A stretch of 64,000 nt of DNA, from positions 186,001 through 250,000 of the forward strand of contig CAXXGE010000028.1 in NCBI GenBank assembly GCA_963677915.2, in the 5' to 3' direction. Positions 34,529 through 43,004 of the stretch are shown here, one piece after another. Under the pieces are notes generated by a model, which was given only the letters and a program-made list of their open reading frames with translations, searched no databases and was not told where the DNA came from. Position 1 is the first letter of the stretch, and each line of letters opens with the position of its first letter. A program made the position numbers and the translations under genes. This DNA comes from G963677915 sp963677915 (GTDB taxonomy: Bacteria; Bacillota; Clostridia; Lachnospirales; Vallitaleaceae).

Positions 34529-35935
34529 ATGAAAAGAGAAAACAAAATAAACCATGAAGAATCTGTTAGACAGAGAAAAATAATCGAGCGTTTAAGACGA
34601 AGGCTCGGCACAATAAACAGGTCGTATTTCATTACGACTTTTGGATGTCAGATGAATGCCCATGACTCCGAGAAACTGAAGGGCATCCTTGAGGGAAATC
34701 GGATTTTCCGAAGCTTCGAAAGAGGATCAGGCCGACTTCATTCTCTATAACACATGCTGTGTCAGAGAAAACGCAGAGCTCAAGGTGTATGGCAGGCTTG
34801 GATATCTTAAAGGTGTAAAAAAAAAGGCAGCCGGACAAGATGATTGCTGTCTGCGGCTGCATGATGCAGCAGGAAAATACGATTGAGAAGATCAAGAAGA
34901 GCTATAAACATCTGGACCTTGTTTTTGGTACCCATAATCTATATAAGCTTGCTGAACTGATTGAAACGCGTCTTGATTCAGACGGCACCGTCTTCGATAT
35001 CTGGGATTCGCACAAGGACATCGTCGAGGACCTTCCGACAATCAGACAGCATCCGTTCAAGGCGTCGGTCAACATCATGTACGGCTGCAACAATTTCTGT
35101 ACTTACTGCATTGTCCCCTATGTCAGAGGCAGGGAGCGGAGCCGAATGCCGGAAGATATTCTGGCTGAAGTGAAACAGCTGGCTAATGACGGCGTGAAAG
35201 AAATCATGCTTTTGGGGCAGAATGTGAATTCATACGGCAAGACGCTGGACTCTCCTGTTTCATTTGCCGCGCTTCTGGAACGTGTGGCGAAAGTCGATGG
35301 CATAGAAAGAATCAGGTTCATGACGTCCCATTCCAAAAGACCTTTCTGACGAACTGATTGAAACAATGGCAAGCGAACCCAAAATATGCAAATACCTGCA
35401 TCTGCCACTGCAGTCCGGGAGTACGGAGATCCTAAAGAAGATGAACCGCCACTATTCGAAAGACAGCTATATTGAGCTTCTCGGAAGAATAAAAACGAAA
35501 ATGCCGGACATTTCCCTTTCCACTGATATCATAGTCGGATTTCCTGGAGAGTCGGATGCCGATTTCGAAGACACCCTGGATGTATACAGGCAGGCAGGTT
35601 ATTCTTCGGCTTTCACATTTATCTATTCCAAACGGACAGGCACACCTGCTGCAATGATGGAGGATCAAGTGGATGCCGAGGCTGTCAAGGAACGATTCAA
35701 CCGTCTGCTTGAAGTTGTAGACGAATACAGTGCGAGGTTCCACAACGGTCATATAGGCTCGGTCTTCAAAGTGCTGCTTGAAGAACAGAACCAGCAGAAT
35801 CCAGAATTGCTGTCGGGACGAACAGAACGCAACAGCATCGTCCATGTGGAAGCTGACACGTCGTTTGTCGGAAGAACGGTCGATGTTAGAATCACAGGTG
35901 CCAAAACCTATTACCTGGTAGGAGAGATTGTATGA
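34529..35935 (+). pseudogene. miaB: tRNA-2-methylthio-N6-dimethylallyladenosine synthase MiaB, three frameshifts as read
   Basis: All parts of MiaB are here in order: UPF0004 domain (FITTFGCQMNAHDSEKL, NTCCVRENAE, AVCGCMMQQE), radical-SAM cluster (YGCNNFCTYCIVPYVRGRE), HLPLQSGS and a TRAM domain. Three extra bases break it: a G at 34693-34695, an A in the nine-A run 34817-34825, and an A at 35335-35338. Removing them gives about 467 residues. MiaB methylthiolates the i6A37 of tRNAs, acting after MiaA encoded 5 kb downstream. The stop overlaps the mutS start by 4 bases. The homopolymer location of the errors favours sequencing artefact. Confidence 0.9.
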
Positions 35936-38541
35936 GCAAACCACTCACGCCGATGATGCAGCAATATATGGAGTTGAAAAAGCAATACAGTGACTGCATC
36001 CTTCTTTTCAGGCTGGGGGATTTCTATGAGATGTTTTTTGAGGATGCGCTGACTGCGTCCAGGGAACTTGAAATCACACTGACCGGAAGGGATTGTGGGC
36101 AGAAAGAGCGTGCACCCATGTGCGGTGTGCCACACCATTCTGCAGAAGGCTATATCAACAAGCTCATAGAGAAGGGCTACAAGGTAGCGATTGGTGAGCA
36201 GGTCGAGGATCCCAAGGAAGTGAAGGGGATTGTCAAGCGTGATGTGGTAAGGGTTGTCACACCTGGGACAAACCTTAACACCGGAAGCCTTGAAGCGGAC
36301 AGAAACAACTTCCTGATGTCGGTATACAGGAACATTGCCAATTACGGCATCAGCTATGTGGACATTACGACGGGTGCCTTCTATACCACCCAGGTTTCGG
36401 GCAAAAACAAGGTGTTGGACGAGATAGCAAAAGTAGGCCCAAAGGAAATCATCATCAACGAAAACATGGCCGAGGAAACTGGGATTAGGGAAGAGCTCGT
36501 ACAGAGGTTCAATGCGGCTGTTTCGGTCGAAGGCCCTGGGCTGTTCGATAAGGAACTCGCTGCGAAACGTATCATGGACCAGTTCGCCATTCTTTCCCTT
36601 GAAGGAATCGGTGTCAAGGACTATCCGGAAGCGGTTGTGGCTGCCGGCGCCCTGATTGCCTATGTCAGTGACACCCAAAAGAGCAGGCTAGGGCATCTGG
36701 ACAGCATTCAGTATTACGCTGCATCGGATTATATGCATCTTGATATGGGCACGAGGCGCAACCTTGAGCTGGTCGAAACGATTCGTGACAAGCAGAAAAG
36801 AGGTTCGCTTCTGTGGGTTCTGGACAAAACAAAGACAGCCATGGGCGGGAGGATGCTGCGGCGTATGGTTGAACAGCCGCTTACCGATTTGGAAGCAATA
36901 AACGCCAGGCTGGATGCTGTAGAGGAAATGGCATCTGACGGACTGTCCAGAGCTGAAGCCAGGGAATACCTTGCACCCGTCTATGACATTGAACGTCTGA
37001 TGGGGAAAATCAGCTGTAAAACGGCCAACGCGCGGGACCTGCTGTCTTTCAAGCAGTCCATCGCCATGATAGCGCCGATCAAAGGTCTCATGAGCAGCTT
37101 TAAATCGTCTTTGGCCGGGGAGATTGAACAGGGACTCGATACCCTTGATGACCTGATTGCCCTGATTGAGTCAAGCATCAACGAAGAACCACCTTTGGGA
37201 CTCCGGGAAGGCGGCATCATCAAAGAAGGCTATAATGAAGAGGTGGATCAGCTCAGGAGCGCTTCCAAAGACGGCAAGAACTGGCTGGCCAATCTGGAAA
37301 TGCAGGAACGTGAAGCTACCGGTATCAAGAACCTTAAAATAAAGTACAACAAAGTATTCGGCTACCACATCGAAGTAACCAATTCGTATCAGAACCTTGT
37401 GCCTGAACACTACACACGCAAACAGACCATGGCAAATGCCGAAAGATACATCACGCCCGAACTCAAGGAGATGGAAAACAAGATTCTCGGCGCTGAAGAA
37501 AAGGTCATTGCCCTTGAATACGAGCTTTTTTCAGAGATCAGGGAGATGCTGAACAGCCATACGGCAAGGGTCAAGTCGAGCGCCATGAACCTTTCCATGC
37601 TGGATGCATTGCTGTCCCTTGCCGAAACGGCATCGAAGAGCGGTTACCAGAGGCCCAACCTGAACGAAGAAGGAAAAATTGATATAAAAGACGGCAGGCA
37701 TCCGGTTGTAGAGCGTATGCTTGATTATGACGCATTCATTGCTAACGACACTTATCTGGACGTCGATAGCCACCGATTTTCGATTATCACCGGACCCAAC
37801 ATGGCCGGCAAATCCACCTACATGAGACAGGTTGCGCTCATATGCCTGATGGCACAGATTGGAAGCTTTGTGCCTGCAGAAACGGCGGACATCTGCATCA
37901 GCGACAGGATTTTCACTCGGGTCGGGGCTTCTGACGACCTGGCATCGGGACAAAGTACCTTTATGGTGGAAATGACCGAGGTAGCCAACATACTTCGATA
38001 TGCGACCGGCAAGAGCCTTGTCATACTGGATGAAATCGGCAGGGGAACGTCGACCTTCGACGGTTTAAGCATCGCCTGGGCAGTGGTGGAACACATCGCG
38101 AGCAAAACCCATATCGGTGCCAAAACACTCTTTGCAACCCATTACCATGAGCTGACGGAACTTGAAGGTACCGTTGAAGGCGTTCAGAACTACTGCATCA
38201 CAGTCAAGGAAGCAAAAGAGGACCTGATTTTCCTGCGGAAAATAGTGCCGGGCGGTGCCGACAAAAGCTATGGCATTCAAGTTGCAAGACTGGCCGGCGT
38301 ACCCAGGAATGTGATCCAAAGGGCACGCATCCTGCTTGACGAACTGACGGAGGCCGACATCACAAAGAATGCGGAACGAAACTATCCTGACAGCAGTTAT
38401 GAGACTTTCGAGGATGAACAGCTGAATCTGTTTGACAACCGCACGCATCCGGCAGTTGAAAGACTGAAAGCCGTCGACATCAACAGCATGACACCGATAG
38501 ACGCATTGAATCTGCTTGCGGAATTGGTTAAGGAAATCTGA
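35932..38541 (+). CDS. mutS: DNA mismatch repair protein MutS
   Basis: 869 residues, full length. The N-terminal mismatch-reading domain has the Phe-x-Glu motif in LGDFYEMFFEDA. Connector, lever and clamp domains follow, and the ABC ATPase has Walker A GPNMAGKST at about 621-629, STFMVEMTEVANIL and Walker B VILDEIGRGTSTFDG. The C-terminal dimerisation helix is present. It overlaps miaB by 4 bases and is followed by mutL after 14 bases. MutS recognises mismatches and recruits MutL. Confidence 0.98.
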   Translation: MSKPLTPMMQQYMELKKQYSDCILLFRLGDFYEMFFEDALTASRELEITLTGRDCGQKERAPMCGVPHHSAEGYINKLIEKGYKVAIGEQVEDPKEVKGIVKRDVVRVVTPGTNLNTGSLEADRNNFLMSVYRNIANYGISYVDITTGAFYTTQVSGKNKVLDEIAKVGPKEIIINENMAEETGIREELVQRFNAAVSVEGPGLFDKELAAKRIMDQFAILSLEGIGVKDYPEAVVAAGALIAYVSDTQKSRLGHLDSIQYYAASDYMHLDMGTRRNLELVETIRDKQKRGSLLWVLDKTKTAMGGRMLRRMVEQPLTDLEAINARLDAVEEMASDGLSRAEAREYLAPVYDIERLMGKISCKTANARDLLSFKQSIAMIAPIKGLMSSFKSSLAGEIEQGLDTLDDLIALIESSINEEPPLGLREGGIIKEGYNEEVDQLRSASKDGKNWLANLEMQEREATGIKNLKIKYNKVFGYHIEVTNSYQNLVPEHYTRKQTMANAERYITPELKEMENKILGAEEKVIALEYELFSEIREMLNSHTARVKSSAMNLSMLDALLSLAETASKSGYQRPNLNEEGKIDIKDGRHPVVERMLDYDAFIANDTYLDVDSHRFSIITGPNMAGKSTYMRQVALICLMAQIGSFVPAETADICISDRIFTRVGASDDLASGQSTFMVEMTEVANILRYATGKSLVILDEIGRGTSTFDGLSIAWAVVEHIASKTHIGAKTLFATHYHELTELEGTVEGVQNYCITVKEAKEDLIFLRKIVPGGADKSYGIQVARLAGVPRNVIQRARILLDELTEADITKNAERNYPDSSYETFEDEQLNLFDNRTHPAVERLKAVDINSMTPIDALNLLAELVKEI

Positions 38542-38555
38542 TCAGGGAGGCATAG

Positions 38556-40373
38556 ATGGGCAGGATTCATATACTCGATGAAAATACAATCAATCACATA
38601 GCGGCAGGGGAAGTCGTGGAAAGACCGGCTTCGGTAGCAAAAGAACTGGTTGAGAACGCTATCGACGCCATGGCAGACAGAATAACCGTCGAAATCAAAG
38701 AAGGCGGTATCGGTATGCTGCGTGTCACTGACAATGGCTTGGGATTCCTGAAAGAAGATATAAGGAATGCCTTCTTGCGCCATGCCACCAGCAAGATTAA
38801 GGACACCAGTGATCTGGTAGGCATCCATTCGCTGGGTTTCAGGGGCGAAGCGCTTGCCAGCATCGCAGCCGTTTCCCAGGTCGAGCTGATGACAAAGCCA
38901 CAGGATGCATTGGTCGGTTGCAGGTATGTCATTGAAGGCGGTTCCGAGAAAATCTTCCAGGATATCGCCACACCCGATGGCACGACTTTCATCGCGCGCA
39001 ACCTGTTTTTCAACACGCCTGCCAGGAGAAAATTCCTCAAATCATCAAGGGCAGAAGCCTCTGCAGTCTCTGACATCATCGAAAGGCTTGCTCTCAGCAG
39101 ACCTGAGATATCATTCAGGCTGATTGTGGACAGCAAGCAGAGATTGCATACGACTGGATCAGGTAAACTCAAGGAAGCAATTCTGCAGATATACGGCATC
39201 CAGTATGCCAGGGATCTGATTGCAATAGATTTCCGTGACGATGACGACAAGTTGCATGTGAGCGGTTATCTTGGGAAGCCTTCTCTTGGAAGGGGCAACA
39301 GATCATATGAACACTTTTTCCTGCATGGGCGCTATATCAAGAGCACCTTGCTGGAAAAGGCCGTCGAGGACGCTGTCGCACCTCAAATGATGACGGGCAG
39401 GTTCCCTTTCTGTGTCTTGCATTTGGACAACGATCTTGAAACTGTCGATGTGAATGTGCATCCTTCCAAGATGGAAGTGCGTTTCCATGAGGAACAGGCG
39501 GTCTATGAAAAGCTGCATCGCGGTGTGAAATATGCTGCAACACACAGTGAGCAGATTCCCGTAGTGACTGAAAAGCCTGAAGAAGTAGTGATTCCCAGAA
39601 CGGCACCGGCTTCACAGCCGGTTTCGGAGCCGCTTTCGAAGCCGCTTTTGGAGCCGGATCCGGATGTTTTCGTTCCCATCAGTTTTGAAAAGAAAGTGGA
39701 AACGAAGCCTGTAGAAACGGTAAGGGAAAAGCAGGATTATCTTCAGGGTGAGCAGATAGAATATAAAAAAGACCTCTTTTTGGACAAGAAGGCTGCTGCC
39801 TTCCATAAAATAATTGGACAGCTTTTTGATACGTATTGGATTGTGGAACTTGAGGACAAGTATTACATGATCGATCAGCATGCTGCCCATGAAAAAGTTC
39901 TCTACGAGGAGATGCTGAATAAACTGGGTGAAAAGGTCGGTTATGGTCAACGGCTGCTGGAGCCTGTTGTCGTAACCCTCACATCGAGTGAATACGAGAG
40001 ATACATCAGCCATGAAAAGCTTTTCGAGGATCTAGGCTACAAGGTCGAACCATTCGGAACCAAGGACCTTATCATCAAGAGTGTCCCATACATTTTCGAC
40101 AAGACCATCGGGGAAGAGGACTTCATCCTGATTCTGGACAGGCTGTCAGACGTCTATATGTCTGACAAGTATGAGAGGCTTCTACATGATATTGCAAGCA
40201 TGTCATGCAAAGCTGCCATCAAAGCCAACGACCGACTGAGCGAACTTGAGTACAGGCATCTGATCGACCGTCTGATGGCATTGGAGGACCCGTTCCACTG
40301 TCCTCACGGCAGGCCGGTCATAATTTCAATGACAAAATACGACTTGGAAAAGAAATTCAAGAGAATTGTTTAA
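38556..40373 (+). CDS. mutL: DNA mismatch repair endonuclease MutL
   Basis: 605 residues. The N-terminal GHKL ATPase is intact (IAAGEVVERPASVAKELVEN, DNGLG, HATSKI, LGFRGEALASI). The C-terminal domain has the metal-dependent nicking motif DQHA-x2-E-x4-E at Asp440-Glu451, plus ACKAAIKAND and CPHGRP, so this is the nicking type used in bacteria without MutH. Between them lies a linker (about 335-415) with Pro/Ser/Glu repeats encoded by a 12-base tandem repeat. AGGGAGG precedes the ATG. Confidence 0.97.
   Translation: MGRIHILDENTINHIAAGEVVERPASVAKELVENAIDAMADRITVEIKEGGIGMLRVTDNGLGFLKEDIRNAFLRHATSKIKDTSDLVGIHSLGFRGEALASIAAVSQVELMTKPQDALVGCRYVIEGGSEKIFQDIATPDGTTFIARNLFFNTPARRKFLKSSRAEASAVSDIIERLALSRPEISFRLIVDSKQRLHTTGSGKLKEAILQIYGIQYARDLIAIDFRDDDDKLHVSGYLGKPSLGRGNRSYEHFFLHGRYIKSTLLEKAVEDAVAPQMMTGRFPFCVLHLDNDLETVDVNVHPSKMEVRFHEEQAVYEKLHRGVKYAATHSEQIPVVTEKPEEVVIPRTAPASQPVSEPLSKPLLEPDPDVFVPISFEKKVETKPVETVREKQDYLQGEQIEYKKDLFLDKKAAAFHKIIGQLFDTYWIVELEDKYYMIDQHAAHEKVLYEEMLNKLGEKVGYGQRLLEPVVVTLTSSEYERYISHEKLFEDLGYKVEPFGTKDLIIKSVPYIFDKTIGEEDFILILDRLSDVYMSDKYERLLHDIASMSCKAAIKANDRLSELEYRHLIDRLMALEDPFHCPHGRPVIISMTKYDLEKKFKRIV
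39615..39662 (+). repeat. 12-base tandem repeat in the mutL linker (about four copies)
   Basis: Four consecutive 12-base units of the form (C/G/A)AGCCG(G/C)TTTCG, the last one diverged, encode a Pro-x-(Ser/Leu)-x tetrapeptide repeat. Copy changes would keep the frame and alter linker length by four residues. Confidence 0.75.
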
Positions 40374-40385
40374 GGAGGGGACAGC

Positions 40386-41336
40386 ATGAAACCGCTCATT
40401 GTAATAGCAGGACCGACAGCATCAGGCAAGAGCGGTGTGGCTGTCGCGCTTGCAAAGAGAATCAATGGCGCTATTGTATCTGGAGATTCCATGCAGGTAT
40501 ACAGGAACATGGATATTGGCACTGCCAAGATAAAAAAAGAAGAAATGAAGGGTGTCGACCATTATCTGCTGAATATTATTGAACCGGACGAGCCATTCAG
40601 CATTGCGCGTTTCCAGGAATATGCGAAAAAGGCTGTTGATGAAATCCACGCCAGGGGACAGGTGCCTATTTTGGCTGGGGGAACTGGTTTCTATATCCAG
40701 TCGGTCACAAGGGATGTGGATTTTGCCGAAAATGATGAAGACAAAACATACAGATTCTCACTAGAGGCTTTTGTTGAAAAAGGCGGCGATGAAGCCAGAG
40801 AACAGCTGCACGAGCAACTGAAAGAAATCGACCCTGTCAGCGGCGTCAATATCCACCCGAACAATATCAAAAGGGTTATCAGGGCGCTGGAATACTACCA
40901 TCAAACAGGCGAAACAATATCTGCACACAATGACAGGGAGAAACAAAAACCCGCCGCCTATGATTTGGCCTTCTATGTATTGGATATGGAAAGAGATACA
41001 CTGTATAAAAGAATAAACGAGAGGGTCGACGCGATGGTTGAAGAAGGCCTTGTTTCGGAAGTGAAAACTCTCCTTGACAAAGGCTTTGACAAAAGCCTTG
41101 TTTCCATGCAGGGGCTTGGCTACAAAGAAATAATCGACTATCTTGATGGCAGTTATGATATTGAAACAGCTGTCGAAATACTTAAGCGTGACACACGTCG
41201 TTTCGCCAAGAGACAGCTGACCTGGTTCAAAAGGGAGGAAGAAGCCAGCTGGATCCGGCTTGAATCCTTCGATTTCAATTTGGAGGCTGTTGCGGAATAT
41301 ATTGTGAAAGATATTGAAGAAAGGCATATTTTGTAA
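40386..41336 (+). CDS. miaA: tRNA dimethylallyltransferase
   Basis: 316 residues. It adds a dimethylallyl group to A37 of tRNAs reading U-starting codons, giving the substrate of MiaB. The P-loop GPTASGKSG is near residues 8-16, followed by SGDSMQVYRNMDIGTAK, LAGGTGFYIQSV and QGLGYKEIIDYL. AGGAGGGG precedes the ATG. It uses the isoprenoid made by the IspH route encoded upstream. A perfect 8-base inverted repeat lies within the coding region at 41080-41099. Confidence 0.96.
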   Translation: MKPLIVIAGPTASGKSGVAVALAKRINGAIVSGDSMQVYRNMDIGTAKIKKEEMKGVDHYLLNIIEPDEPFSIARFQEYAKKAVDEIHARGQVPILAGGTGFYIQSVTRDVDFAENDEDKTYRFSLEAFVEKGGDEAREQLHEQLKEIDPVSGVNIHPNNIKRVIRALEYYHQTGETISAHNDREKQKPAAYDLAFYVLDMERDTLYKRINERVDAMVEEGLVSEVKTLLDKGFDKSLVSMQGLGYKEIIDYLDGSYDIETAVEILKRDTRRFAKRQLTWFKREEEASWIRLESFDFNLEAVAEYIVKDIEERHIL

Positions 41337-41378
41337 TACAATTGAAATTAGATATAAAAAAAGAAAAGGGGCGGGCAT

Positions 41379-41609
41379 ATGAGCAAACCAATTAATTTAC
41401 AGGACGTTTTTTTGAATCAGGTAAGAAAAGAGAAGATTCCGGTACTGATTTATCTTACCAACGGGTTCCAACTTAAGGGACTGGTAAAAGGTTTCGACAA
41501 TTTCATCATTCTGCTGGAATCTGAAGGAAAGCAGCAGATGATTTACAAACATGCCGTATCGACAATGATTCCTTCAAGGGAAGTGCATTTGTTGACTGAA
41601 GAGGCATAA
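41379..41609 (+). CDS. hfq: RNA chaperone Hfq
   Basis: 76 residues. Sm1 (LQDVFLNQVRKEKIPVLIYL, GFQLKGLVKGFDNFIILLE) and Sm2 (QMIYKHAVSTMIPS) motifs are both clear, including the YKHA of the RNA-binding pore. It helps small RNAs pair with mRNAs. GGGGCGGG lies upstream. Its place after miaA is the general bacterial arrangement. Confidence 0.97.
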   Translation: MSKPINLQDVFLNQVRKEKIPVLIYLTNGFQLKGLVKGFDNFIILLESEGKQQMIYKHAVSTMIPSREVHLLTEEA

Positions 41610-41636
41610 TCGTTTTTTTGAAAGGTTGGACACATT

Positions 41637-42926
41637 TTGTTGGACACGGTGTACGCCGGCATGGGCATTGACAGCATGGTTGCTGCCTACTGCAGGAAAA
41701 TAGAAATATCCCTGAACGAACGGTTCAGGTGCATTGATGCGGTCGCAGAAGCTAATCAGATGAAAGTGCTGAAAGCGATGCAGGATAATAAAGTTAGTGA
41801 TATACACTTCATGGCTACGACAGGCTATGGCTACAATGACTTGGGAAGGGAGACCCTTGAATCGGTGTACGCATCTGTATTCAAGACAGAAGCAGCATTG
41901 GTAAGGCCCCAGCTCATATCGGGTACACATGCCCTGACCGTGGCCCTGTCAGGAAATCTGAGACCCGGCGATGAGATTCTGTCTCCCGCCGGGAAACTTT
42001 ATGATACGCTTCAAGAAGTCATAGGCATCCGTGAAACTGCCGGCTCTCTAAAGGAGTTCGGCATTACTTATGCCCAAGTGGACCTTCTTGATGGGGGAGA
42101 ATTCGATTATAATGCCATTGGCAATGCGATCAGCGACAGAACCAAGCTAGTTGCAATCCAAAAATCCAAGGGATATGACTGGCGCCCGACATTCTCCAAT
42201 GAACAAATCGGCAACTTGATAGCCTATATTCGATCCATTAAGCCTGAAGTCATTGTCATGGTAGACAACTGTTATGGTGAATTCGTTGAAGAAACCGAGC
42301 CCGGCGAATGGGGCGCTGACCTTATTGTAGGATCCTTGATCAAAAATCCTGGTGGCGGTCTTGCTCCTATCGGTGGATACATCGCAGGGAAAGAAAAGTA
42401 CGTCGATATGGCATCCTATAGACTGACAGCACCAGGCCTTGGAAAAGAGGTAGGAGCCACGCTTGGCATCAACCAATCGCTTTTCCAGGGGCTATTCATG
42501 GCGCCGACCGTTGTGGCAGGCGCTGTCAAAGGCGCTATCTTTGCTGCCGCCGTATTTGAATCCCTCGGTTATTCAGTCATCCCTGAAAGCACGCAGGATC
42601 GATATGATATCATCCAGGCAATTCTGCTTGAGAACGAGGAGAATGTGATTGCATTCTGCCAGGGCATTCAGGCGGCAGCGCCGGTGGACAGCCACGTAGC
42701 GCCTGTTCCGTGGGATATGCCAGGCTATGATGCGCCAGTTATTATGGCAGCTGGGGCATTTGTCCAGGGTTCATCTATTGAACTAAGTGCCGATGCGCCG
42801 ATCAAGGAGCCCTATGCCGCCTATTTCCAGGGTGGATTGACCTATTACCATGCTAAGTACGGTGTTGTGAAGGCGCTGCAGGTGATGTATGAGCGCGGCT
42901 TTCTTGAGATCAAGGGAATGGAATAG
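41637..42926 (+). CDS. YnbB-like PLP enzyme (methionine gamma-lyase family, PF06838)
   Basis: 429 residues. A fold-type I PLP enzyme of the family once labelled aluminium resistance protein. Visible stretches are MATTGYGYNDLGRETLE, RPQLISGTHALTVALSGNL, VDNCYGEFVE with the PLP Asp, and SLIKNPGGGLAPIGGYIAGK with the likely Schiff-base Lys. True substrate is unknown; cysteine or methionine lyase activity is only suggested by fold. The start is TTG 41637 (or 41640), after GAAAGG. Its position behind hfq is conserved in Firmicutes. Confidence 0.88.
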   Translation: MLDTVYAGMGIDSMVAAYCRKIEISLNERFRCIDAVAEANQMKVLKAMQDNKVSDIHFMATTGYGYNDLGRETLESVYASVFKTEAALVRPQLISGTHALTVALSGNLRPGDEILSPAGKLYDTLQEVIGIRETAGSLKEFGITYAQVDLLDGGEFDYNAIGNAISDRTKLVAIQKSKGYDWRPTFSNEQIGNLIAYIRSIKPEVIVMVDNCYGEFVEETEPGEWGADLIVGSLIKNPGGGLAPIGGYIAGKEKYVDMASYRLTAPGLGKEVGATLGINQSLFQGLFMAPTVVAGAVKGAIFAAAVFESLGYSVIPESTQDRYDIIQAILLENEENVIAFCQGIQAAAPVDSHVAPVPWDMPGYDAPVIMAAGAFVQGSSIELSADAPIKEPYAAYFQGGLTYYHAKYGVVKALQVMYERGFLEIKGME

Positions 42927-42934
42927 CCGTTTCC

Positions 42935-42963
42935 TTGACAAAGATTTTGGACAAGACTATAAT
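42935..42963 (+). promoter_or_regulatory. Consensus promoter of alaS
   Basis: TTGACA (42935-42940), 17-base spacer, TATAAT (42958-42963): a perfect match. The leader is only about 35 bases, so there is no room for a T-box. Confidence 0.88.
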
Positions 42964-43004
42964 CTGTAAATAATATGAAAAGTTGATTTTAGGAGGACAT
43001 AGAT

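Noticed and set aside
34817..34825. Programmed frameshifting at the nine-A run in miaB
   Set aside because: A slippery run could in principle recode, but miaB needs two further unrelated corrections, and five other nearby indels exist, so an error is simpler.
42927..43004. Possible T-box leader before alaS
   Set aside because: Only 78 bases lie between genes, with a consensus promoter inside them; no room for a specifier stem and antiterminator.
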